A DNA stretch of 64,000 nt from Panopea generosa. Its lineage: Eukaryota; Mollusca; Bivalvia; Adapedonta; Hiatellidae. The position numbers and the translations under genes were made by a program. The notes below the pieces were generated by a model. The model had not been told where the DNA came from. It saw only the letters and a program-made list of their open reading frames with translations, and searched no databases. Position 1 is the stretch's first letter. The number at the start of each line of letters is the position of its first letter. Positions 50,036 to 60,604 of this stretch are shown piece by piece. The stretch spans positions 73,216,886-73,280,885 of the forward strand of contig CM055899.1 in the NCBI GenBank assembly GCA_029582155.1, given 5' to 3'.

Positions 50036-50554
50036 CAGTGACTGTCAATTACGCGCGTGCGGTAAACACCACATCGACGAGATTATGCCGGAGGCGACGA
50101 TATTGGCCATAATATCCAAGCATTGAACCGGTAGCAGTAAAAATCAGCAGGATGAAACTCAGTATGTTGTTGGACTGATGCTTCATCCCAAATTGCCATG
50201 CGTCAAAAATACGCATCGGCCATAATTTCCACGCGTCAAAAACGGGTCAACTAGAAATCTCGCGCTTCAAAACCCGAGGGTATGCGTCAATTGAGAACCC
50301 TGCACTACCCAGAATCCTAATTTTGATAACAGCGCCGGGCAAGGGTTAATGGCATAGGGGAAAAAGTGTGCATGTGGAAGTTGATAATGGGTGAACGAAC
50401 AGTGCCTTATAGTGACAATGCAAGCTGTACTCTAAGTGCAATAATGAACAAAAACATAAAAAGGTATCGTCAGGTCTCCTGCATATTCCAAAAAGTAACA
50501 TAAGTCTGAGTAGAAACTTTCAAGGGAAATTGGTTAACTCTAATAAATTGTATG

Positions 50555-50645
50555 TATATAGCTTGACTTGAACCAACAACTTCACATGTGACAGGTATGT
50601 GATCTTTAGCATGGAAGTGCTCTCAGTAATGGAGGGTTGCACTCT
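50555..50645 (-). mobile_element. tRNA-like SINE head, decayed
   Basis: Minus strand TTACTGAGAGCACTTCC (A-box-like) and GTTGTTGGTTCAAGTC (B-box-like) at roughly tRNA spacing. Confidence 0.35.
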
Positions 50646-50944
50646 GGCATCAAAATAAAACAAGTGGGGCATGTTTTGCTGTGCTCCTACCTACTCGCTA
50701 AATATTGCAGCTACTTAAACTTTTTATTACCTTTCAAAGCGTTAACTTTATATTTTTTCATGATATCTGTCCATTTTTTTTAAAATACTGAGTCGAGACA
50801 GAGCAATCAAACATTCTTTTAGGATGACCTGGCTTGGTCAATCTTGATGATAAGAATCAATTGTATTGATACACATGGTGCGGCGGCATATTATAGTAGT
50901 TGATATAATAGTTATACAACTTTAATTAATGAGAACATATTAAA

Positions 50945-51010
50945 ATTTTACGCGCAAGTACCATCAGTTGGATCTCACAACCCTTGAATTGACAGTCAGA
51001 CTCATTATAG
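50945..51010 (-). mobile_element. SINE family C fragment
   Basis: Plus-strand GGATCTCACAACCC, TGAATTGACAGTCAGAC matches the head region seen in the other minus-strand C copies (ACTCACGACCCCTGGATTGA). Confidence 0.5.
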
Positions 51011-51059
51011 ATTTAACGTATAACATGAATAAATCCCAAGGTGCAATTCATTTTACAAA

Positions 51060-51078
51060 GGGGGGGGGGGGGGGGGGG
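51060..51078. repeat. poly(G) run of 19
   Basis: Uninterrupted G run, compare 19345-19368. Confidence 0.9.
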
Positions 51079-51444
51079 AGCATTTATTTGGGACCGAGAT
51101 AATAAAGTACATATATTTATGTAAAAAAATACCATAAAACACGCAGCTGATTCTTTAGATGATTCAACCTGACTTGAAATCAATACCTGTATATTTCTAT
51201 TAAAGACTAGTTTCCAGACTGTTGAAAATAAAAAAGGAGAAATCGATCTGATTTTTAATTTCACAAAATTTGATATTATACTACGTGTATATAGTATTAG
51301 AAAAACAAACATGTAGTTCTGTGTTACAAAGAGTGCATTTTATTAATAGAAATTTGGGCTATTTTAAATATTAATTTCTATTAATTTACATAATTTGATT
51401 TGGTAAATATTTAAGTCCATTATCTTAGTACAACATGATATGCT

Positions 51445-51525
51445 TCTGTGGTGTAACTGGCAAACACAACTACACTTTTGTAGAAGTTCTGGGTTCGAAT
51501 CCCAGCAGTTGCGAACAACATGAAA
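51445..51525 (+). mobile_element. tRNA-derived sequence, not a functional tRNA
   Basis: Clear A box (GTGGTGTAACTGG), perfect T-arm (CTGGGTTCGAATCCCAG) and a small anticodon-position hairpin (CTACACTTTTGTAG). The two ends do not form an acceptor stem, so a SINE head is the better call. Confidence 0.5.
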
Positions 51526-51599
51526 AGAGATGGCGAAAAAGAAATGTCTGTTTTATTTTTTAATGAAATTATTCTCTTTTAAAAATGTATATATTTTTT

Positions 51600-51692
51600 A
51601 TAATGTTTGCTGCTGCATGGACAAAATGCTAGACCTTTCACTTACAGGTCAAGTGCTCTACCGACTGAGCTAACCAGACCGTTGACATATGT
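51600..51692 (-). mobile_element. tRNA-like SINE head, minus strand
   Basis: Minus strand GGTCTGGTTAGCTCAGTC then GGTAGAGCACTTGACCTG is a well-preserved D-arm and A box, but the B box has decayed (GGTCTAGCATTTTG). Confidence 0.5.
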
Positions 51693-52394
51693 TTCTCTCC
51701 TAACAGTTTAGGTACACACTGTGACATTCATATTATGCAAGGAACATTTATAACTGAAGAAAAACCCACGTCAAAAGGTATTTTGCGACCAGCATCCTTT
51801 TATGTAGCTTGATTAAATAAGGCGTGAATGGACAGCTGCTTTATTATTTGGATATCCTTTCTGATGTACATAACTCGGGAGACGCAAAATAAAAAAAAAC
51901 TTTCAAAGGCTCCTAGAGATGTGCAATATGTCGCACTACCATTTATGATAATAATAACGTTTGCTTTTGTTTTGCAAGCCAAGGAATTAGAGATGCAGTT
52001 CCTTGAATAAAGTTTCAATCATATAATAAGTGATTTATTTATGATAAACATAATACATATCAAATATATAATGGAAACAACTGCAACATTATCCTAAACT
52101 TATAATACATGTACTATAAAGTTTATTTAGTATTTGTTTGTTTACTATACTTATAAAATTGAAGTTCGACCCCAAGAAAGGCAATGCCTTAGTTCATATT
52201 ATTATAATATTTAAAGTGTGTGTAATAAACTCGTAACATATTGCTTTGTATTTTGGATGATTCATATTTTTTTATTCATATTTTATCTCACTAGGTCCCG
52301 AACAAAATAAATTGTTTCGCAGTGATTTTGGTCTATAAGACTCAAAAAACATTCCAACATCTTGGCCAGCTGACAGCACTGACTCCTAATACAA

Positions 52395-52563
52395 GGTGGA
52401 CAAGGGCTATGTGACAGAATTCCTGCTTCATGTCACAATCAGCAATAATACAGGCGATTTGCCAGAGGCAATGAGGACAGCCTTTGAAGTGGTACAATTT
52501 GATATATACAAAACAAACACTGTTGTGATATGGAGAAAGGTGTACCACTTGAAAACAATGTAA
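52395..52563 (+). CDS. Coding-like stretch, possible exon or gene fragment
   Basis: The plus frame reads YKVDKGYVTEFLLHVTISNN, TGDLPEAMRTAFEVVQFDIY and KTNTVVIWRKVYHLKTM before TAA. The alternating hydrophobic and polar pattern looks like an extracellular beta-sandwich strand set, similar in style to DUF11/CARDB-type repeats. This is an impression of style, not a match. An in-frame TAA lies directly before it. A possible acceptor is CTAATACAAG|GTGG, with a weak pyrimidine tract. The 74-codon minus-strand frame here is the shadow. It may be an exon of an undetected gene or a pseudogene piece. Confidence 0.3.
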
Positions 52564-52589
52564 CATTTTTTCAAATTATTGCATATAAG

Positions 52590-52735
52590 AAACCAATCTC
52601 AAGTCAGCTTTCTGGGTAGAACCAGTACCGAGTGTTAATTTTTAAGAGGCATGTGGTCGGGCTGAGGATCAAACTTGCATCCTCTTGTGTGAACAGACAC
52701 TACTCTCTAACGAACTAACGTCCGCTGTTCTTTTT
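52590..52735 (-). mobile_element. SINE family F, decayed copy
   Basis: Plus-strand blocks CTGGGTAGAACCAGTACC, GAGTGTTAATTTTTAAGAGG, GTGGTCGGGCTGAGGATCAA line up with the family F copy at 44366-44545. Confidence 0.65.
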
Positions 52736-52924
52736 AATAAAGTTTTGACAGCCACTCAGAAAGCAAACGGATCAACGCAATTTATTTGCTCACCTGATGC
52801 AACAGTCCTATGTGCAATATTAATACCTTTATGTAAAATCAGATTATTTTTAAACTTTCTATGATTACTTTATTAAAGTGGGCATTTTTTACAATGAACA
52901 ATGCATTTTTTGACAATTAAATTT

Positions 52925-53092
52925 TCTGTTCAAGAGAAAGACCGCATTTTCCCACAGATTTGCAAATAACTGACATACTGTCTCACATACACATATTTTG
53001 ACCAAGCTTGGCTCGAACCCACAACCTCAGCAGTGAGAGGTTCATGATTTTGAGACTAATTAGTCCGTTAAGCCAGGTGGAGTACAACAGAT
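52925..53092 (-). mobile_element. SINE family B-like copy, minus strand
   Basis: Minus strand CTCTCACTGCTGAGG, GTTGTGGGTTCGAGCCAAGC, then GTCAGTTATTTGCAAATC, a diverged match to family B. Confidence 0.6.
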
Positions 53093-53194
53093 GGGTCAAT
53101 CCTTAAAATGTTTGTTTGATATGCTCTGACCCAGTATGTTCCATGACGGTAGGTAGGTAGCTTTTCATATTTTTGCCATTTTTGATTTTGCATA

Positions 53195-53790
53195 ATACAC
53201 ATCCTCCATGGCTAAGTGATCTTAGGCGTCATCTCAAAATCATTCACTTCTCACCGCTAAGATCGTAGGTTCAAGTCCTGCTCGATCCAAAACTTTATGC
53301 GAAAAAGTTTGCCAGTGACTTGTGGAAGGACAGTGGTTCTACTCATATGCATTCTGAGATCTTCCTCCATCAAATAAACTGGATCAGGAGTGCAGCTTCC
53401 TGTAGGCACTGTTGGCACGTGTTTACACCTTTTGTTCTGAGAAATTGAAAAAGATAAAAATGCCAAAAATGCAACAAAAATCGGACCCTAGGCTACGTCA
53501 TTTTCCCCTTTATTAAAGTGAACATACCCTAAAACATTACATTTATATGGATATAAAACAGTAAATTCATGGTTAATATTAATGATAACCAGGCCCCTAA
53601 AGACATTAGAAATATACGCCAAAACCCATCTACAACAGTCTAGCTGAAATTACTTTCCTGGGGAACATGCCCCGAAACCCACAACAACTGTGCCTACACA
53701 TCGTTTTCAATCAAGCTACGCCCATGTGGATATGCCATATATAACCTGAAATATGATGTAAATAGTGTTAAACCTCATTAAAAAATCTGC
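53195..53790 (+). mobile_element. SINE family B, split by a nested DNA transposon
   Basis: The 5' part (53195-53384) has A box TCCATGGCTAAGTGATC, B box AGGTTCAAGTCC and GGAAGGACAGTGGTTCTACT. The 3' part (53727-53790: TGGATATGCCATATATAACC, GTGTTAAACCTCATTAAAAA) resumes after the insertion, with TGGAT repeated on both sides. Confidence 0.85.
53385..53726. mobile_element. 342-bp non-autonomous DNA transposon nested in SINE B
   Basis: Flanked by TGGAT at 53380-53384 and 53727-53731. The ends are approximately inverse: left CAGGAGTGCAGCTTCC and GTAGGCACTGTTG; right, inverted, CATGGGCGTAGCTTG and GTAGGCACAGTTG. No coding capacity. Confidence 0.7.
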
Positions 53791-53950
53791 ATAGTCCTTT
53801 CAAACAAAAATAGACAGAAATCATGAAAACAAAATAATCCATGAAAAAAAATAATTAAAAAAAGTTTGGGTAGCTGCAATTTTTAGTGAGTAGGCAGAAG
53901 CAAAGCAAACAAATAGTTTTTAAGAAGAGCTTTATGAAATCTGCACTTTA

Positions 53951-53982
53951 AGAACAGAACAGAACAGAACAGAACAGAACAA
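53951..53982. repeat. (AGAAC)n microsatellite
   Basis: Six AGAAC units. Confidence 0.95.
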
Positions 53983-54039
53983 AACATATATTTCATTTGA
54001 CATTGTCATAACTATACATTTGTTAACAAATATATTTAG

Positions 54040-54042
<3 letters not shown>

Positions 54043-54113
<71 letters not shown>
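54043..54113. repeat. (CA)n followed by (TA)n
   Basis: About 23 CA then 12 TA units. The minus-strand frame with a poly-(CV) tail is a translation of this. Confidence 0.97.
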
Positions 54114-54120
<7 letters not shown>

Positions 54121-54452
54121 CTTTCACGTAGCAGTGTTCGAGTGCTGAAATTAATAGGCAGTCCCGTTACATATCGTAACCATTTTATAAATTTTAAGAC
54201 ACTACATGTCATATATGGCAACCAGTTTCATTGGTGGATAGATCCAAAATGCATATACACGAATCACAGTAAAATCACCGTTCTACTACAAGACACTAGA
54301 ACATGATTTGTTATGGAAAACACAGCATTGTTTGATGGTGAGTGTTTTTATCAAACTAAATGAAGATACTTAAGCAACAAAAATTAAATTAAAAAAGTTC
54401 CATGTAAGCTGTATAAATATACAGGAGTCATGATCCATTTAACACCATGCAT

Positions 54453-54835
54453 CATTAAGGTGTAAGCCCACAGATATTTCTTTTTCTTATTTCCACAGTG
54501 AAAGAAACATTTTTAAAGGCCTGTCATTGATGGAAAGACCCTAAATCAACGAATAAAGGGAACATTTACAATCTATTGTTGGTTGATATCTGCAGGATCA
54601 AAATATTATAAGAAATGTAGGAATCATGTTTCATTCAGGTGTTTGTTTTTCTGTTTACTACGTACACTGAAGACAAAGCGAAAGTAGACAATGCTTTCAA
54701 AATGTTCCCAATCCATCAATAATACCATTCAAATTACAAAGAAAACAGCATTAAATAGGCCGGGGAATAAGAAGAAACAAGGATTATATATCACCGCCAT
54801 AATCCTTTCTGTATCCACAGGTCTGCCACGCCCAA
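54453..54835 (+). repeat. Dispersed repeat family H, copy 1
   Basis: Aligns in order with 58870-59315: AAGGTGTAAGCCCAC, GTACACTGAAGACAAAGCGA, AAGTAGAC, CATCAATAATACCATTCAAA, ATAAGAAGAA.., AGGATTATATATCACCGCCA. Confidence 0.8.
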
Positions 54836-55014
54836 AACATTACGTAATACTTATGTAGGTTACAAATGATCACATGTTCTTCTCTTTTATTAAAATATTA
54901 CAAGTCGTTTAAAATAAAATAAAGAAAATAATACATTTTGACATAATATATAGAAATGGCCATTGATTTTAAATTTTGGAATGTGTATTCTTTAAGTTAA
55001 GAAAATAAAATAAT

Positions 55015-55300
55015 TTATATTTAACTGAATATATATCTAAGTATATAATTTAGTAAATAATTGAGTATATAATTTACTATATAATTCAGTATATACTGGA
55101 ATATAATTGAAATTGATTTTTAATTGAATACATAATTGAACACTAAATTCAGTAGTATATATTTTAAATATATTATTGAGTATAGAATTGCGTATATACT
55201 ATGATTATAATTATAAATGAATGTTTGATTGAATACATAATTTAATACACGATAAAAATATTTACATTATAAATGGATATATAATACATGGTTTATTAGA
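55015..55300. repeat. Degenerate ~20-bp AT-rich repeat
   Basis: Variants of ATAATTGAGTATATAATT recur about a dozen times. Confidence 0.65.
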
Positions 55301-55404
55301 TTATTAGTAGTTGATATATGTAACTTCAATGAATTTAAAAAACATAAACATACTGATGCAGTTTCTCGATCCCCGGTGACTTCTCAAACTCGGTACTGGT
55401 TCAA

Positions 55405-55672
55405 TATTTAGCGTCATTTTTATGCCATCGAAGGTTAACAGACGATCACTTAAACTAACCACTGTTTCCTGGGAAACTGAAAGGTTAACCAGAACTCGAG
55501 CACATCCCATCTCCGCAAGTTACTAATAACTTCCCCACTTGAATCAGCGGTGAGAGACGAATGCCGTATATCAATCATCACGGAGACTGTTGCCGGGCGG
55601 GGATTCGAACTCACGACCCCTGGATTGATAGTCAGACACGTAACCGACTGAACTAATAGGGCCCGGCTCAAT
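55405..55672 (-). mobile_element. SINE family C
   Basis: Full-length on the minus strand: GGCCC..TTAGTTCAGTCGGTTAC, B box GAGTTCGAATCCCC, GTCTCCGTGATGATTGATAT, GGGATGTGCTCGAG, GGAAACAGTGGTTAG, GATCGTCTGTTAACC, ATGACGCTAAATATTG. The overlapping minus-strand open frames come from it. Confidence 0.9.
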
Positions 55673-55794
55673 CGATCCAACATAAATAAATATTAACCCA
55701 CTTAAATATGTTATTCCCTTGGTGTTGATAGTATGTACATATAAATATACACATGTATAATCAAGTTGTGCTGGTAATTATAAAAGTTTTATTA

Positions 55795-55885
55795 TTGTTT
55801 TTATTATTATTATCATTATTATGAGTAGTAGTTTTGTTATTATTATTATTTTATTATTTTAATTATTATTATTATGAATATCATT
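55795..55885. repeat. (ATT)n-rich tract
   Basis: Interrupted ATT/TTA triplet runs. Confidence 0.85.
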
Positions 55886-56065
55886 ATAATTTTCAATAAC
55901 TTCTGTGACCATTGTTCATGTATAGCAGGTATTTAACACATCAAATTAAGTTAAAGCTTGTCTTCAGTAGATCATCAAAAGTCTATCAATCCAAGTCATT
56001 TCTTGCTAAATAGTGTTGTAATCAAAAAGTCAAATTAGAGAAGGTAATTTGACCAAAGCCCTAAA

Positions 56066-56278
56066 ACAATGCCTTCTTTCTTATTTACTTACGTAATGCG
56101 AGACTCGGTTTCGACCAATGAATTATTTCACAAAGTGCTCCCATGCACGTGTAGCGGGCAAAAAACAACGCCAGCAACACTCAAGAACATCATTAATAGA
56201 AAAAAAGACGAAGACGCAAACTGGGTTTCTATGGAAAATCAATTTGTTGGTGACTTTATGGATGTTTTTTCACGTTGA
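56066..56278 (+). other. Open frame of uncertain coding status
   Basis: From ATG 56069 the frame reads MPSFLFTYVMRDSVSTNELF and later TTPATLKNIINRKKDEDANW, VSMENQFVGDFMDVFSR. The second half has protein-like composition. No splice, promoter or family evidence supports it, and its length (69 codons) is within chance expectation. Confidence 0.2.
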
Positions 56279-56765
56279 AATAATAACAGAAAAGTGTAAT
56301 TATTATACATGTTTGTCTCTATACAAGTAGACAGACACCGATCCCTAAGGTTTAAATCTTCTCAAAAACTCATTATTTATAAATGTTGTCTGAGACCAAT
56401 CCGCACGTACTTTGTACATCGTGTTATTGCAGTTGTCTTACATAAAACAGAAATAAACTGCATACAACGGAGCCTGTATATCAAATATTTGATAGACGGT
56501 ATTATATCCATTTTTATTATTATATCCATTTTTATTATTATATTATTTTTTATATTTCAATGAATAATCATATATAAGGCGCGTAGAAATATCGTCTTCG
56601 GTTCGTTTTATAAAATGAAAACTGAAATAAAGTCAATTGCTATAAATTACTAAACAAAAAAATGTTGTTGTTTTATTTTAAATTCTTTACTCACATCATT
56701 TATGTAACTGATGACAAAGTTAGTATCGTCTGACTATTGTTTTCTTATACGCATTCCGATATATG

Positions 56766-57051
56766 TGACCGGGGCGTGGTCTAGTGGTAGAACGATCCCC
56801 GGCCGGGTCATACCAAAGACTTTAAAAACGGTACTAGAAGTTTCCTCGCTTGACGCTCAGCATTTAGAGGAGAGTTCTAGGTCTGGTTGGCCCGGTGTCA
56901 GTATAATGTGACTGGGTGGGGTATCATATCATGTGTCTGCGGCATGATACTCCAGTGTGACAGCGCTCAGAATACTGTCTCAAGTAGACACCGTCGCGAT
57001 ATGACTGAAAAATTGTTGAAATCGACGCTAAACACCATACAACAACAACAA
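56766..57051 (+). mobile_element. SINE family A, full length, with 10-bp target duplication
   Basis: CCGATATATG at 56756-56765 and 57052-57061 flanks it. The head has A box GCGTGGTCTAGTGGTAG and a B-box-like CCGGGTCATACC. The body ends with GACGCTAAACACCATAC and a CAACAACAACAA tail. Confidence 0.93.
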
Positions 57052-57054
57052 CCG

Positions 57055-57140
57055 ATATATGCTGTATGTTATATTTGTTATATGAAATTTTTGTTATATG
57101 TAATATATGTTATATGTAATATGTGGTATATGTCAGGAAC
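57055..57140. repeat. Degenerate (TTATATG)n
   Basis: Repeated GTTATATGTAATAT-like words. Confidence 0.75.
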
Positions 57141-58509
57141 AGAAAAATACATATGATCATCTGATAATAACAAATGTTGCTGTTTACAATAGTCTCTTTT
57201 GGCTCTATACAGAGTAGGACAATGCTAGTATATGTTGTATGTCATGTTAACTGCGCTTATACAACATTTGTTTAAATACAAAGAATAAAATATATCTGGA
57301 AGCATGCTAAAACGTCCATTTCCTTAATTGTGTTTTAGTTGAAATAACATAAAAATTGCTTTCGCTAAATTTGTGTAACTTGTTTACATACATGGGTTAA
57401 TTTATACATTTTATATGCATGTTTGTATATGCCTTATGTATGTGCGTTACCCTCTCCACACCTGCAGGGGAGGAAATATAGATTGTGCGCTCAAGTAAAA
57501 CGTAAGACAGAATATTTGTTGCGCATTTTTAAAACATGAAAATGTATATAAGTAACTGCATTTTTTAAAAAAAAAAATTATCAGATCACCGATACTAAAA
57601 GCACATTAATACACCAACAACAAAAACAGCAGCAGCAGCAACATCAACAAAAACAAAACAACTTCACATACTACTAATATTATATTCCTGAACTGCACTC
57701 CCCTGTTGCTATGGTACGTTCATACAGAATATTGGTACCGCGGGTATTAACATTTACATTCGAAATAGTAGTGTGTATTCTGATCACATATATTTACCCG
57801 TCTATTGGCAAATTTACAAAACGAAAAACAGCACATAGCATACACGAATATCAATATGTGTTAATATATCCATATACTAATAAAGTGTAAACACGCAAAA
57901 ACAAATGCCGGATGTTATAATGTTTTTTATATACTCCTTTACTGTCAGCGTTGCCTTTAGATGCATCTGATTTAAATCAAATATCATACGTGCACGTTTG
58001 CGATGGCATTAAAAAAATCTTGTCCTATGTCTATAAGTTTCTCAAAATTAACTCCAGTCCAGCTAAAAAACAAGTTTCTTAAAAAATTCACTCATCTTTC
58101 TCCATTGAAATATCACAACGAAGACCTATATACCAAATAATTAAATTCAACGGATCATAAATTGATGTTCAAACAATTTCTTCCTAAAACTTTCAAACAT
58201 TGTAGCATGCCCGATGATTTCAAGTGAAATGAAAGCAATAAACAACATTATCAACGTCGTTAATAAAAGATCGATTCGGAAAACGTGAAGGCTTTATTTA
58301 ATTTTCACTGTTTATAGATTAAATCTACCGAAAACCATACAGAATCGAGACCCATTAAGTGCTCAAATACGCACAAAAATCGTCTCCAAATTAACGCAAA
58401 TTGAAATAGCATATATAAATGACGGCGCTTTTGTAGTTCAATTGAGAGAAAATTTAGCATAAACGAAACAGCAAACAATGTGCGACTATAATAATGTCAA
58501 TTTCCTTAC
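57141..58509. other. Unique sequence downstream of the candidate first exon (possible intron)
   Basis: A short CAG/CAA-rich tract lies at 57610-57660. No second exon could be identified. Confidence 0.35.
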
Positions 58510-58576
58510 CTGTCGCTGAAGACGGGCTTTGCGTGTCAGGTAATTCCAGACAGTGGTTTACACGGGCCATATCCAT
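58510..58576 (-). CDS. Candidate first coding exon with TATA and CCAAT promoter
   Basis: Minus strand, ATG at 58576 in good context (GTAATGG). It reads MDMARVNHCLELPDTQSPSS then AT and ends at the consensus donor GCGACAG|GTAAGG, phase 1. A TATA-like box (TAATATAAATT) lies 60-70 bases upstream of the ATG and a CCAAT box (TTAGCCAATCCCG) about 150 upstream, inside a GC-richer island. Promoter, start and donor agree in position and direction, which is the strongest gene signal in the window even though the exon is short. The rest of the gene would lie at lower coordinates, possibly interrupted by the repeats there. The product cannot be named. Confidence 0.45.
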
Positions 58577-58599
58577 TACTCTCTACTACTTCGACTAAA

Positions 58600-58800
58600 T
58601 GAATTCTGATTTTTAAGAAAATTTTCTAGTTGAATTTATATTACGCGGATTCGCCATAAAAAGAGCACCGACTTTCGCTGTGGCAGTAAATTGGGAGGCA
58701 GACTTCTCACAGCGACCAACGGGATTGGCTAATCGATTTTTTCTTCATTCTCATGAATATGTATAAAGGCATTACTGCGGCTGATAGTGGGCGGCAACAG
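58600..58800. promoter_or_regulatory. Possible bidirectional promoter
   Basis: Minus direction: CCAAT at 58724-58730 and TATA at ~58640. Plus direction: the same CAAT site inverted (GATTGGCT), TATA box GTATAAAGGC at 58761, then GTGGGCGGCAAC. No plus-strand coding start follows, so the plus side is less certain. Confidence 0.4.
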
Positions 58801-58869
58801 AATAGTTCGTAGCAAGTCGGCTTGTGTCGGTATAATATTGACACTACTGTTTGCCGTTAGTAATTGATC

Positions 58870-59315
58870 TTTAAGGTGTAACCCCACCATTGATTTTTGT
58901 TCTTTATTCTATAGTAAATAGAGGGTCCCAAATGAAAGAAGTGAAACCTACATTTTACTGTTTGTCAACCTCTGCACTATCAAAATATGATGAGAAAAGT
59001 AGAGGTCATGTGTCATATAAGAGATTTTTTTTCTGCTCAATGTGTACACTGGTGACAAAGTGAAAGTAGACTTCCGAAATCATGAATTCATACCCCAATT
59101 TCCAAGCATCATTTTTTTTTCTAAATTCACAATTCAAACATGACAATGCTATCAAAATGTTCAAAATACATCAATAATGATATTCAAATAAAAAAATGAG
59201 CATTAAAATAAGGAAAATGCATTTTTAAAGAAGAAGAATTGAGGATTATTTATAACCGCCATTATGCGACTACCCCACGGAAGCACTTCCTTTTTGCAAT
59301 GGTGGCACTATGCCT
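58870..59315 (+). repeat. Dispersed repeat family H, copy 2
   Basis: Aligned with 54453-54835. The ends are roughly inverse (GGTGTAACCCCACCATTG on the left, GCAATGGTGGCAC on the right), so it may be a non-autonomous DNA transposon. Confidence 0.7.
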
Positions 59316-60409
59316 ATAAGGAAACTCTTTTTTTTTTAATTTCATAATTACCTCATTTTTACTAAGTACTACCAATTTGAAGTAATACTGCCAAGTTGCA
59401 GGCATTAAATACTGAAACTTTTGTCAAAATACCACTTTTTACATGATCATTATATACAGGCGCGAGATGTTGACCGACATGCAATTTTGATGTGTTTGAC
59501 TAATTTTACCAAAAACAATTTTTTTTTACCTAATTCCATTAAAATTTTTACACCAACATAGTCTCATGATACACTGAAGACATTATCTTACCAAAATACA
59601 TTATTCAATACAATGTACATGCTAAAAATTGCACATTTAAATCATCCAAAATAAAAAATCTTCAAAATTTTGTGATTTTTCATGAAATTTCAATGTAAAT
59701 ATGCACATATATGCTTTATTTGAAGCATACACTTGCCAAAATGTGTTTTTTTATGAAGCAAATGTCTCCAATTTGTCATTTAATACTATGAGAGTGTAAA
59801 AAAGAGGTTATTTTACCTACAATTAACATTTTGGAAAATCACCCCCATTTCACTCAAGTCTCTCTTATAATCAAGTTTTGTTAAATTCACAACTTTCTCA
59901 ATTCTTATCGAAACGCTCCGTAACACAGTTTATTCGTTTTAGCAAAACCAGAGCCTATTTTAAGTACACAAATACATTTATTCAATAACGTTTAAACAGA
60001 ATTCTGCGTACACGGATTAATTTTAAATATATACATTTCTCATGAACGAGGTTTTACAAGTGAACAAAGGGCCGAAAATCAAAATATTAGTTTATTTGAT
60101 CAATTTCAATTCCGTTTGATTCAGACTTAACTGAGTGTATTTAATACTTTTGTACAAGAAATAAACAATGTATTGGATTTTAGCTTTTGATATACGGATC
60201 AGTTGATAAAATTATGTAAATATTGGATTTAATAAACTTCGTTTTAGTAACACTTTCCATGATTAAATAATTGAACAAATAATGAGTGCATGTTTTCTTC
60301 AACTGTACGTTGCAGTTATCGGGGGTATCTATTTCCTGTTTTTATTTTGCAAAAACCTTAAATTCTCTTCATATGAGAATAAAACATATTGATAACATCT
60401 ATAATTATT
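59316..60409. other. Unique AT-rich sequence, nothing recognised
   Basis: No supported feature. Confidence 0.4.
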
Positions 60410-60560
60410 ATATGTATAAAATGATGAAAAATGACGAAGAAAAAATGAGAAAAAGGATATTGGTGATAATAATGAGGATGAAAAAGAAGAAAATAAATAA
60501 GATGTTGTTGGTGGTGGTGGTGGTAGTGGAGGTGGTGATGGTGGTTGAAGATTATGGTGA
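60410..60560. repeat. Purine-rich tract with (GGT)n
   Basis: GAA/AAG-rich sequence passes into GGT/GGTG repeats at ~60505-60548. The 143-codon plus frame and the minus frames spanning it are low-complexity artefacts. Confidence 0.85.
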
Positions 60561-60604
60561 TGGAAGCCCAATCGACAAGAATGGACATACAACCTTATTT
60601 AACT

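Larger units (their letters stand above)
48420..50302 (-). mobile_element. hAT-related element copy 2, internally deleted
   Basis: On the minus strand it starts with CAGGGTTCTCAATTGACGC, then has several GCGTCAA-type motifs, a TATA-type promoter (~50010), a ~450-bp leader, a short hAT coding remnant (49139-49531), and the 3' part shared with copy 1 (49030 down to ~48420). The shared terminus and shared 3' part on both sides of the coding remnant tie all of these into one family. The catalytic core is missing, so it is non-autonomous. The far terminal repeat and the target duplication were not found. Confidence 0.7.

Noticed and set aside
51445..51525. Functional tRNA gene
   Set aside because: A good T-arm and boxes, but no acceptor stem. 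All other tRNA-like loci here also fail the cloverleaf test.
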